Shown here piece after piece: positions 23,515-33,072 of a DNA stretch of 64,000 bases. The notes under the pieces are model-generated. The model was not told the origin of the DNA, searched no databases, and was given only the letters and a program-made list of their open reading frames with translations. The position numbers were made by a program, and so were the translations under genes. Source of the DNA: Zanthoxylum bungeanum. Taxonomy: Eukaryota; Streptophyta; Magnoliopsida; Sapindales; Rutaceae. Position 1 is the stretch's first letter, and every line of letters begins with the position of its first letter. The stretch lies in contig SKCR01033655.1 in assembly GCA_019454045.1 (NCBI GenBank), positions 246,065 through 310,064 of the forward strand, in the 5' to 3' direction.

Positions 23515-23971
23515 ATGGAGGAGATTCTCGCAAAACTTCACAAGCATTTCCATTTTCTCCCTAAAAACTCTTTGATGAAAGTTTACAAAGCATACATTGA
23601 AAGAATGAGGCTTCTTATGATCCAAGGTATTTTTAATTATATATGTTGGGTAATTGAAGAAGGAGTTTGCTTGTCAGTTGAGTCATCTGACTCATTTATT
23701 TCATTTCTACCTGGTTTAGGAAAAACCACCTATGATAAGAAAAGAAAAGCTAAATGATTATGTGTTAACTCGTTGTCGTTCCTTAGGAATGGTTTCCGAA
23801 AATTGTGGAGATAAAATAAAATTCATTAGAGATGGCATGAGTAATGAGTCTTTAAATGACATATCCTTGAGATGCATCCCAGTGGATACGTTTATCACGC
23901 GATTCAAAATTTACATACATAGTTTCAAAGAGAAAACAACAATTGAGTTTCGAGAATTTGACTTTAAATGA
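23515..23971 (+). CDS. Unrecognised ORF pair in the env position of the Athila-like element
   Basis: Two overlapping frames: 23515-23757 (80 codons, starts MEEILAKLHKHFHFLPKNSL) and 23732-23971 (79 codons, ends FKEKTTIEFREFDFK). They overlap by 26 bases and may be one protein of about 150 residues with a frameshift. I recognise no domain; there is no signal peptide and no clear membrane segment. The location, after integrase and before the LOG-like sequence, is where many Athila elements carry an extra or env-like ORF. It may equally be chance open frame. After 23971 a readable tail (RPKKSFKSLLDEKPKED, near 24020-24066) suggests the coding sequence went further. Confidence 0.3.
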
Positions 23972-24263
23972 CCATGTTCGTCAATTTATAAGAAAATTGG
24001 ATGGGAAGCTTTTCCCCGGCCCAAAGAAGTCGTTCAAGTCGTTACTGGATGAAAAACCAAAGGAAGATATAAGCCATAATCACAACTACCTGTATATATT
24101 ACTGTTTTGATTTCTTTGTCTTTAACTAATTGTTGTGATTTTCTTTATTGTGTTTTTTTATTTTTGCCGACAAGATCCATACTTTTTGACTTTCACGATT
24201 TATTTTACTGTTAAGCTAATAATTGTCATTTGGAAGGTATTAGTCCAATTATTACTCACTTTT

Positions 24264-24271
24264 TTTCCAAG
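24264..24271 (+). promoter_or_regulatory. Possible TATA box upstream of the LOG-like sequence
   Basis: CTATAAAT about 65 bp before the candidate ATG at 24331, followed by leader-like sequence with AGAGAGAG. If real, the copy brought a promoter with it; if not, it is an AT-rich coincidence. Confidence 0.3.
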
Positions 24272-24330
24272 ATCTATAAATTCAGCTCGTCAGTGCTCTC
24301 TTCAACACATTAGAGAGAGTAAAGAAAAAA

Positions 24331-24893
24331 ATGGAAGCAACTTCAAGAAAACGAGTCATTACATATGTGTGTTTTGTGGAACTAGTTCTGTACCTAAACT
24401 AGAATTTGTTAAGGCAGCAAAAGAATTAGGTAGGGTTATGGCAGAGAGAAATATGCACTTAGTATATGTCGGTGGCAATCTTGGACTGATGGGGTACGGT
24501 TTAAAGGCCGTACAAGAAGGTGGCAGTCAAGTTTTGGGGAACTTCCCAAAACCTTTGGCAGACACAAATCTTATCGAAAAATCCAACAAAGAGGTATGAA
24601 TTGTGTCAGGTATGTCCAAAAGACTTTTTGAAATAATTAATCATGCTGATGCGTTTATTGCTTTAACAGGTGGCCTGGGCACAATGGAGGAAATATTCAC
24701 AATGATATCTTGGGCGAACTTGAACATACATCAGAAACCAATTGGACAATTTAATGTTAATGGATTTTTTGATTTTATTTTTGTGTTTCTTAAAGATGCA
24801 ATCAGAAATGGGTTTCTTTCAAAACCAGTAAAAGATATTTTCCTCACTGCCAAGACAACCAATAATTTAATTGACCAACTCTTGACCTATTAA
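24331..24893 (+). pseudogene. LOG-like (LONELY GUY) cytokinin riboside 5'-monophosphate phosphoribohydrolase pseudogene
   Basis: LOG enzymes release active cytokinin bases from their nucleotides in the cytosol and nucleus. The readable protein covers nearly the whole family length: YICVFCGTSS (Rossmann start), KAAKELGRVMAERN, LVYVGGNLGLMG, GGSQVLGNFPKPLAD, then ADAFIALTGGLGTMEEIF, SWANLNIHQKPIG and a C-terminal NNLIDQLL. The family PGGxGTxxE box reads TGGLGTMEE (Pro to Thr, Glu kept), and the GGG of the nucleotide loop reads VGG. There is an in-frame TGA at 24597 and a frameshift between the candidate ATG at 24331 and the body. No introns interrupt it, whereas plant LOG genes normally have several. 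It sits between Athila integrase and the element's 3' region, so capture through RNA is likely but not proven. Similar to LOG10-like proteins from memory. Confidence 0.85.
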
Positions 24894-25506
24894 CCAAAAA
24901 TTGACCTTATCATTTCCCAGTTGAATTGGTCTGATAACGATCGCGGTAAAAAGCATAGAATAAATCTGGATCTTAATATTTAATTATTTTTTAGATGTAG
25001 ATACAATTGACATTTCCACGCTAACCAGTTACTGTCTTCTAAACTCTTCTTCTTCTTTTTAGACATTGAGGACAATGTCTCAATTAGATTTGGGGGAGTG
25101 AATAGTTGATTAGTAGCTTGTTTTTATTTTTCGTTGTGTATTTTTTACTTTGTTTGTTTTAAAAAAAATTAAAAAAAAAATTGATTTTTGTGTTTTTAAC
25201 TTTACTAACCAAGTGTAATTGTGTGTTGAGATAGCTGAGTAAGGAGTTTCTTCTCCTGAGACATATCTCAGTTTAAATAATAACAATTAAATTTTTTATT
25301 TCCTTTTAAATTATTTAAATTCGTGAATTCCCTATAATATTGATTAAATTTGATCTTCGTATATTCATTTGACCGGTATTATCAACATATATGGTAACAT
25401 ACGAACATGAGTTGTAAGTGAAAATTTTATAATATTTAGTGCTCTAGTTTATTGGAAGTAGCACCTAAAAGCGATGGAATAAAAAAATATGTATATAAAT
25501 AATTAA
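24894..25506 (+). other. Athila-like 3' noncoding region with polypurine-like motif
   Basis: GACATTGAGGACAATGTCTC followed by TTTGGGGGAGTG (about 25062-25098) is a string typical of Athila elements downstream of the last ORF. It may be an internal motif or the PPT of an LTR beginning at 25097; I favour internal because a better LTR begins at 29461. It also contains T- and A-rich tracts near 25130-25200 and an imperfect hairpin at 25227-25270. Confidence 0.55.
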
Positions 25507-25511
25507 CCTCT
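25507..25511. repeat. Target site duplication of the solo LTR, left
   Basis: CCTCT, identical to 28702-28706. Confidence 0.8.
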
Positions 25512-26639
25512 TGTAACATCCTGTCTAGGCCAGGATGCTACCGGCAGGAGACAGGCTAAACCCACCTCTATAAGCCTCTGAACCTAACGAAATTTTGGCA
25601 TGATGTATTCGTAACATCATGCAACCTGGCCTGTAGCCAGCATCCACATACAGCAAAAGCACAACAATCACGGCCTCAGGTCGGAAACGCAATATCAAGG
25701 CCCCAGGCCTGAACTCAAAGAACAAAGTGTAAACACTCGGCTTCCGGCCAGAACTCAAAATAACAACTACACTATTACATAATCCTTACTTAAATGATAC
25801 AAATGCAAAATACAATACAAAGGGCCGTGAGGACCCACAACCTGACCCAGGACTCGACACTCTCTCGACTGCATTTGAGGCGATCCACTGTCTTCAAAGT
25901 CTCCACCGGACTATTGCTATTGACCTGCAAAACTACAACTGAAGAGGTGTGAGTCATATTGACTCAGTAAGTAATCATGCAGAAATTTACAAACAGATAT
26001 AACTATATGATTTTTATCCATTTAATTACCACACTACTAGTTACTGATCTTTTTTTGTCTGAACACACACATACATAAACTAACTTATGATTACTACAAT
26101 CCTTATAGCCCATCAAGTTATATTTTACTAACTAACGACTAAGGTCCATTACACTTATACTGTGCTGCTCTGATTCTTTTCTTAACCTTTCTGTAAACTC
26201 TGAACTAGTCAAAAATTAGATAATTATCATAACTTTCTTTCTTTTACAGTCTTGAAATATCATCAAATCGGTCAAATAAAGCTTATTCTTTCTATCAAAC
26301 ATTCATATTTAACGGTCTTACATTCTATATGCTAAGTCTATCATTAATATTCTTCACATGTAGATAATTAAAATCTCTTACATAACAAATTCCCACATTA
26401 CTATAAACATATGCAATGTAATGTACCGTTACATATATATAAACTCGTGTTGTCATACACTGTTATTCACAAAGGTTAATCTTATATAAACATACAAGTT
26501 ATATCATTAATAACCACTTATGCATATAAATGTGACAATGCCATCATGCATGAATATAAGCTACATATAACTCAAATGATATCTGAAATGTATGGTTGAT
26601 ATGCATAACTCGTAAACTACTTTTTACTTTAGCATGTCA

Positions 26640-27030
26640 TACTATTTAGAAAATATTTTCTGAAAACGTTTTCTGAAAAACTGTTATCTAAAAACGGTTT
26701 CTAAAAACTCTTTGCTGAAAACTCTACTTGAAAACTGATTTCTACTTTAAAAATTCTGAATCTCTTATAAAACTGCTGTTTTCTGGAAACTATTTCTAAA
26801 ATCTATTTTCTGAAAACTGTTTACTAAAATTTGATTTTTGAAAACTATATATTGATGATCTGAAAGTTGTGGACTGAGAATCTGAAAACCTTATACTGAA
26901 GAACTGAAAACCGAAACTGAAAATACTTGATGCCCTGGACAGCAGCTCAACTACGGCATCTCTGAAAACTGAAAATCGAAATCAATAAAAACTGTTTCTG
27001 AAAACCGAGTATTGAAAATCTATAAACTGA
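26640..27030. repeat. CTGAAAAC-type degenerate repeat tract
   Basis: Many variants of (T)CTGAAAAC(T/C) at irregular spacing of about 10-25 bp, strongly A-biased on the plus strand. Probably an expanded simple motif within the LTR. Confidence 0.7.
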
Positions 27031-27193
27031 AAACTGCTATGCACCCATACCATAACTCAACTGGGTGTACTCGATACCCAAGACCATAACTCAACTGCGG
27101 CATCTCTGAGGCTGGTGGTGCCCTACGTCCAGGACAAATACTCAACTGCAACGTAGAGCTCTACACCCAGGACCATAACTCAACTGGGTGTAG
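26929..27193. repeat. Array of five hairpins with a shared loop
   Basis: Hairpins at 26929-26960 (GATGCC/GGCATC), 27040-27069 (TGCACCCA/TGGGTGTA), 27073-27104 (GATACC/GGCATC, one mismatch), 27123-27156 (CTACGT/ACGTAG) and 27161-27193 (CTACACCCAG/CTGGGTGTAG, 10 bp perfect). Stems differ, but the loop text is shared, with consensus GGACCATAACTCAACT. Shared loop with changing but paired stems suggests conserved structure. Confidence 0.75.
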
Positions 27194-28029
27194 CCACCAC
27201 TAGGGACCAAGTACACGATCCTAAGCCGACATCCTGGCCCTACATGTGCACATGTTCTCTGTACCCGTCAATTCCAACTATATCTCAATTTACATACTGG
27301 GGTGAGGTTTTACCTCATGCCCCGAAAACATAAACCATAGTCTGTACTCAAACTGTAAAGACATTTTCTGAAATACGATTCTTTCCAAAAGCATTTGAAA
27401 TCTTTCTTTAAAACATTTGTAATTGTTGAAAACGTTGTTATTGTTTGTTTAACTGCTGAAAACTTAACTCACACACACATGCACATGCATATATGCATTT
27501 CTCATGCTTCTCTCTATTCTAGTCATGATTTCATCTATAATGATCTTACATTCATACATATCTATATTTATCTACACATGTACACATTCAAACCATCATA
27601 ACTTAGCTTACCTCTATAACTTACCTTGCTGGTAGCCCACAATCAATATATTGCATAATTTATATTCAAACACATGCAATCAAAACTCTACTACTATATT
27701 AGACCTCAAACGTATATGAGTTCCAATATCTTAGTTCTTAAACTGCTTTGCCATTTTCTAACTGTCAACTTGTGCTCAAGAATCTCAAGTCATAATCTTT
27801 TATATATATTCTCATGCTATGCATATTCTATTCATTCATGCTCTTTATCACTTTATACACTAATATCTATCCTCGTACTGCTAATATACTTATATAACGC
27901 ATAAATTACAACTTTCTTCATATCTCTAGTTCATATCTGATTATCCCATTTATAACTCTAATCACATTCCCTAGGGTGTAGTTTCTACAACCGACCGTTG
28001 TTCGGCAAAACCGACTCTGCACACTCGTA

Positions 28030-28210
28030 GTACTCGTCGAGAGCTTCGATTTGGCGGGTGGCACCGCTCGTAAAACAAACCGACGAGCCGAAAAATCGAA
28101 ACCCAATTTCCCCTTCCTACCGCCGATCTGGACGTTGATGGTGTCGGCACCGGCCACCGGCGTGTGCACCGTGGTGTCGGCACCGGTGGCCGCCGGCGTA
28201 CCACCCATCT
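28030..28210. repeat. GC-rich island with a short tandem duplication
   Basis: GTGTCGGCACCGG occurs twice (about 28141 and 28174), each followed by a GCC/CGCCGGCG segment. It is strikingly GC-rich against the AT-rich window. ORFs on both strands here reflect composition, not protein. Confidence 0.55.
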
Positions 28211-28701
28211 CTTTCTCTCTCCCTGCGTATTTGCGTCTGTTTCTCTTTTCTTCTTTTTTTTTCATTCTGTATTTTCTTTTTAATAAAAAAAATATAATAA
28301 TAAAACAAAATATCTTAATTTCGGATTGACCAAAATGCCCCCACTAGGAAGGGTATTTTCGGAAATCATCGTTTTCGAAGCCCTTCTGATGCGATACTCG
28401 AAATATGTTCAACATAAAAGTTGTTCGTCTCGGAAAAAAGAGTCCGATGGTTCAAGAATCGACTCAATCGGAGTTCGTTTGCTAATTCTGTGGTCAAAAC
28501 TGTAAACTTTACTCGTATTATAAAAATCGCGTAACTGACTTTTGATCCCAAGCGTTTTCCAATGCGATAAATACTCATAAAATATTACTCCAACTCATAT
28601 ATAATCACTTGAACTCTTGCTCTTCATTATTATCCTGATCCGAGACTATAAAGTCAGCCAGAAAATCATCTAGTACAGTCTCGAAAATCTAGGATGTTAC
28701 A

Positions 28702-28706
28702 CCTCT
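28702..28706. repeat. Target site duplication of the solo LTR, right
   Basis: CCTCT, identical to 25507-25511. Confidence 0.8.
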
Positions 28707-29460
28707 CTCTTAATTAGTAACCGGACATCTTACCTCAGTAAGCAGTGATTGTTCGCGTCAAACTGTAGAGCATGAGTTAATAATAATTAACTTTGTACTT
28801 AGTAACCGGACGTCTTGCCTTAGTAAGCATTGGTTGTTCACGTCAAATGGTAGAGCTTTTAACATCTGTGATCCAAGAAAATTAAGTCTGTAGGGGTATC
28901 GTAACACCTAGTGCTCTAAATCCAACTAGTTTGGGAGTCACTGGTCCAAAGCTCGTTACAAGAATTGAAGATGTTGTAAAAAAAAGTTCCAAAAAGATGT
29001 GAATTCCAATATAACATTAGGACAAAAATATTACTCTATTTTTCAACTACACTTATGAATATTTTGGGCACAATGAATTAATTAATGCCGTGTTGATTAT
29101 GTGTATGAAGAATGGAAAAAAGTTTAGGAGAATTTACTTATTTAGTAATTTAGAAAGAAGGAAAACAACTGTTAACTTGGATAAGAATTTCACTTTCTAA
29201 CTTTTTTATTTTGTTTATCTTTTGTTTTGTGTGATTGATTGTACATTTGATTGATGTTTGTGGGTATCGTCGCTGTAAACCCTCACGAGACTATAACTCA
29301 TCCACTAGGGATACCTAGGGATTTAAAGGTTTGTTGCATACGCTAAATGAAATTGTGACCCCTATGAAATTGGCTTAGGTTAATTTATTTGAAAATTAAT
29401 TATTGTATTTTTTTTTTACTATTTTGCTCAAGGACTAGTAAAATGTTAGGTTTTGGGGTG
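28707..29460 (+). other. Athila-like 3' region, continued, with PPT
   Basis: Noncoding continuation after the solo LTR. A tandem duplication with an 85-bp period starts at 28714 and 28799 (TTAGTAACCGGAC...). A stretch near 29270-29380 (GTGGGTATCGTCGCTGTAAA, then AATGAAATTGTGACCCC) leads to TGCTCAAGGACTAG and GGTTTTGGGGTG, a polypurine tract that ends directly at the LTR start 29461. Confidence 0.6.
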
Positions 29461-29779
29461 TGATGAGTGGAAAATAAATCAATATTTAATGCCAATTTTA
29501 CTTAATATTTTATATAATTTCTCGATTTTTATAAATATTTTTGAGGTGTTTATGTTTATTTTATAGATAAATAAAATATCGGGACTCATTGGAATCAAAT
29601 CTAGGCTGAAAAGATAAAAATCAGATGAAAATGAACAAAAACGAAATTTTATCTCACGTGTCGCGACGCGCACACTTCTCTGCATCATGACGCTGCACGA
29701 GTCGAAAGTAGCTGCCGACACGCGTCATTTACTATAGCCGCAAGTGTTATGCGTAGCGACGCGTATTGTTTTTGAAGCC

Positions 29780-29787
29780 TATAAATA
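29780..29787 (+). promoter_or_regulatory. TATA box of the 29461 LTR
   Basis: TATAAATA within GCCTATAAATAGCAGCCC, about 320 bp into the LTR and just after the CpG-rich segment. A good plant core-promoter match. Confidence 0.65.
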
Positions 29788-30051
29788 GCAGCCCATTTCA
29801 GTTGTAAAAACTCATGCTTTCTTCTAGGGCTTCTCTGTAAAACTTAGAAGATAATGTCTTGTGTGTTATTTTCAGTTTTCTTGTATTTTCATTTTATTTT
29901 AGTAATAAAATTATGTTTGTTTTTATTCAAGCATAAGTAGGTAACTTCTTTCTGCTGGAGTAAACGATGAAGTTGTTAATATGATAAGGTAGGTTAATCT
30001 CACTTTAATTATAATATAGAAATTGTAATTTAATAATATTGATTAATATTT

Positions 30052-30165
30052 ATACCGCCTATATGGCTGGTTTTACTTATTTGACATAATTAGATACCGC
30101 CTATAAAGTCGGTCTTTAGGTGACAGATGGATACCACCTAAATGGCTTGTTGGACTTAATTAATT
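30052..30165 (+). repeat. Three imperfect repeats in the LTR leader
   Basis: ATACCGCCTATATGGCTGGT, ATACCGCCTATAAAGTCGGT and ATACCACCTAAATGGCTTGT at about 30052, 30095 and 30141, spaced about 45 bp. Each could fold as a short ACCGCC/GGC-GGT hairpin. They lie downstream of the TATA box, so they would be transcribed. Confidence 0.6.
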
Positions 30166-31042
30166 GGATAATATTGACGATTTTTATATTATAATAAAGT
30201 GAGATTTCTACATTTTATTATTAAAAGTGGATCCCCTAACTCCATCATTTTATTTAAATTATTTTATTTTAACTTTTTAGTTTCTTATTGGTGTATGATG
30301 TTTTGTTTATTTATTTCTTTAATATTCCTATGTATGTGTTGTAGCTAAATACATTATCTAAAGCTGTGTTGAATTCCAATATCAATGATTTTATAAGTTG
30401 AATTATCTTGTGTCTTGTATGATGTATTGGTTTATTTATTGAGTCTTAATCGTAATGCTTCTTGTTGATCGGCCTCCAATAAGATTGATGTGGTAAACTT
30501 AAAATGAACTTGGAAAATGGATTATAGGTTTCATCCTTAGACTCAATAGTTCACGATCTCACCTTAGGGATTTCCTTCCAATCTATGGATATACCTGTCG
30601 GGCATGGGTAGCCATAATTGGAACTTGACCTTAATGATTTAGAGCTTCTTAGTTAACATAGGAATATAGTTAATTGAGTTACTTTGGGTGTTTGCATTTG
30701 ACCATCGGAATCGACATTTACATATCTTCGTGTTCCCGGTTAACAAACTAACATATTACACAAGTATAAGATAATCATTTCATCTTTAGAAAAATATTAG
30801 AAGGATTCACAATCCTAGATAGTTTTATATTATTCATCACTTTTAGAATTTACTTTTGTTTTATTTTATTTACTTACTTTAGATAAAATCACAATCCAAC
30901 CAATAATAAATTTAGATACTTGTAGGAATTTAATTTCAATATTTAATAACATAAGTGATAAGTCTTCGAGGAATCGATACATTTATACTACTTGTATGAT
31001 ATGTATGCTTGCGTGTGTTTTCCGCCGATTAATTACATATCA

Positions 31043-31693
31043 GCCTCTTTTTTTTCTAATATCATTTGGTCGAGAGTTACTTGAATCTCAAACTAATTTT
31101 AATTTCTTGCAACAATACTAATCCATTTCATTAAACCATATTAAACAAACTTACTCATTCTTCACTAATGCATTATCATAAACTTAAATAAGCTCAAAGC
31201 AACTTCCCCTAGCGGAATTCAACATCATCATCAAAGAACCAATTTATTTTGTTACATCACTCAATAACATGATCATTATCGTCATAAGTAATTTTCATCA
31301 ACATAAACAACAAATCATCAGAGTTATAAGCTATAAGATAAAGTTATCCTTACCTTCCCAATCTTGGTTCTAGCTTATCCTTACCTTCCCAATCTTGGTT
31401 CTAACTCATTAGCATTTCTAAGCCTTGAATCTTCCCTCCTAATTTTATCTTATTCTTGATTCTCCCCACCTTCTTAAAGAGTTTGACTAGCTCACTTGGG
31501 GCAAAACAAACATTTATTCCTACATTGCCTACAAATTTCCGCGGAAAGATAATTATTTAGGGAAGTTAGCTTCTATTCTTTTCTTAACCATTTTAGTATA
31601 TTCTAGAGAAGTCTAGGGATTTAAGAGAAATATGGGTAAGTAGGTTGAAATTTTGGTGAAAAAATAGGCTTGGTATTTTAGTTTTGAGCTTAA
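31043..31693. other. Noncoding spacer with a short tandem duplication
   Basis: Holds a two-copy tandem repeat of about 30 bp (TTATCCTTACCTTCCCAATC..., 31344-31404). No coding sequence is seen. It may be part of the 3' LTR of the chromovirus whose integrase end lies at 32628-33072. Confidence 0.4.
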
Positions 31694-32437
31694 TGGTGCG
31701 TTTACGTACTCGTAATCGGAATGAGATGAAATCAGAATGAAATTGAATCGGAATGAGCTACAATGGGAATGGTAAATCAGAATCAGAAAAAGTTGTTTAC
31801 TTAACTATACGAATTGGAATCGGAATGAAGCAGTATTACCATTTATGTGTTTACTTTGTCCAGTAATCGGAATGAATTGTCAAAAGTTACAAAAATATCC
31901 TTAGTTATAATTATATATTAATTTATTATTTATTATTAATTTTTTATGTATTAAATTACTAAATGTCAAATTGTTTTTTATTAAAATATTAAATATTAAA
32001 TATTATTAATTCTTGATTAATAGTTTTTATTTATTTTATATTATTTAAGAATTAATTAATTATTACTTTATTAATTAATTATTAATGTATTAAATTGTTA
32101 AATATTAATATATTCTTTTATTAAATTATTATTTTATTAAAATAATAAATATTATTTTTTATTAATTTATTGATTAATTATTAATACATGTATTTATTAT
32201 TTATAAATTAATATTAATTAATTATCTTATTGATAGTATTGTAATTTCCCATCAATAATGGGAATGAGAATCTCATTCCCATGGGGTGGTGGGAATGGAA
32301 TTCTCATTCCTCATTCCCAAATTTATGGGCCCCAATCCTATTCTCATTCCCATTTTTATTCAATTTTATGAAGTAAACAACCTTATTGGAAATAATTCTC
32401 ATTCCTCCATTCTCATTACCTTTAAGTAAACACAACA
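31694..32437. mobile_element. MITE-like nonautonomous element
   Basis: The ends TGGTGCGTTTAC and GTAAACACAACA are imperfect inverted repeats (10 of 12). Inside, GGAATGAGA-type strings are repeated on the left and their complements (CTCATTCC) on the right, with a palindrome GGGAATGAGA-A-TCTCATTCCC at 32260-32280, around a very AT-rich core (31900-32240). No transposase. A clear target duplication was not found, so the superfamily (hAT or Harbinger) is open. Confidence 0.55.
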
Positions 32438-32627
32438 TAGTGTATTTAGTAATTTGGTAGGGTATACTTAGTAGACCTTTTTTTTTATTAAATGACCCTA
32501 AGTTATTTTTCTTGATGCATCACATGCATTTATTAACTTTGTACAAGATCCTTAAGCCCGTGAAAATTTTTTCACCCGATTTCCCATTATTCAAATGAAA
32601 TCATTAAATAAATTTTTTATTATTACA
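32438..32627 (-). repeat. Start of a chromovirus 3' LTR (minus strand)
   Basis: On the minus strand, TTTGAGGACAAATTATTTTAA and AAGAAGAGAGAAT (a polypurine tract, about 32628-32640) precede TGTAATAATAAAA, a plausible LTR start at 32627. The LTR likely extends left past the MITE-like element; its far end was not fixed. Confidence 0.4.
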
Positions 32628-33072
32628 ATTCTCTCTTCTTTAAAATAATTTGTCCTCAAATCATAAAGAGTTCAAATAAAAAGTCCGTCTTAATAGGTAA
32701 CATCTGAAGATTTGTCCTTCTAATAATCTCCTCATATTATTATATGACCTTTCAAATCGTTCCGTTGTTTACGCACCTTTAAATTTTGAGAAATCTAAAA
32801 TTTTTTGCATACTTCATTCTTCATCTTAAAGTTATTTTGATGAATTTTAGATATGACAGATCTCACAAAAATTATTATCCTAGTTAGGGCTAACATAATC
32901 CATATAATTTCCTTCCCAATCCTTGTAAACTTTTGCTTTGTATTATGCTTCATTATTCTTCAATCTAAAGCTTCCATATTATCTATCATCTAAATCATTC
33001 TTATCATAACCTATTTATATTTGTTATTAACTTGATGTGGCTCTTCCCATTATCTCTCTTTAAAGGACTTTA
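32628..33072 (-). pseudogene. Decayed chromovirus integrase C-terminal region
   Basis: Badly decayed, but on the minus strand I can align EGNYMDYVSP with the usual EVGDxVxLKVSP, then GIIIF...ISKIHQNNFKM with GVIRFGKRGKLSPxFIGPFEI, and finally the GAGGACAAATT...PPT end. This is the Gypsy chromovirus (Tekay/Del-type) integrase tail and its 3' end. Reading continues on the far side of Copia B at 42957. Stops occur every few codons. Confidence 0.5.
33068..33072. repeat. Target site duplication of Copia B, left
   Basis: CTTTA, against CTCTA at 42957-42961; one mismatch, consistent with ageing after insertion. Confidence 0.65.

Larger units (their letters stand above)
25512..28701. mobile_element. 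Solo LTR, chromovirus-like Gypsy, 3.19 kb
   Basis: The ends TGTAACATCC and GGATGTTACA are a perfect 10-bp inverted terminus with TG...CA, flanked by the 5-bp duplication CCTCT. There is no internal coding, PBS or PPT, so it is a solo LTR left by LTR-LTR recombination. Length and termini resemble Tekay/Del-type chromoviruses. It contains a CTGAAAAC-rich degenerate repeat tract (26640-27030), a run of five hairpins (26929-27193), and a GC-rich island (28030-28210). ORFs inside it have no protein features. Orientation is not certain. Confidence 0.85.
29461..31042 (+). repeat. Probable 3' LTR of the Athila-like element
   Basis: Starts TGATGAGTGGAAAAT directly after the PPT and ends near ATTACATATCA. 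It has the U3 features of such LTRs: a CpG-rich segment with GTCGCGACGCG (29658-29770), a TATA box at 29780, and a tail with GATAAGTCTTCGAGGAATCG before the end. The matching 5' LTR is not in the window, so pairing with the Athila pol is inferred from position. Confidence 0.6.

Noticed and set aside
25062..25100. Start of the Athila 3' LTR at TGAATAGTTG
   Set aside because: The purine tract is good, but 29461 has a better PPT, a TATA box and a CA-ended terminus; kept only as an alternative.
26640..27200. CRISPR-like or satellite array
   Set aside because: Repeats are degenerate with irregular spacing and no unique spacers; the context is a plant LTR.
28051..28329. ORFs on both strands near 28.1 kb
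   Set aside because: Caused by the GC-rich segment; Arg/Pro/Ala-rich readings with no domain.
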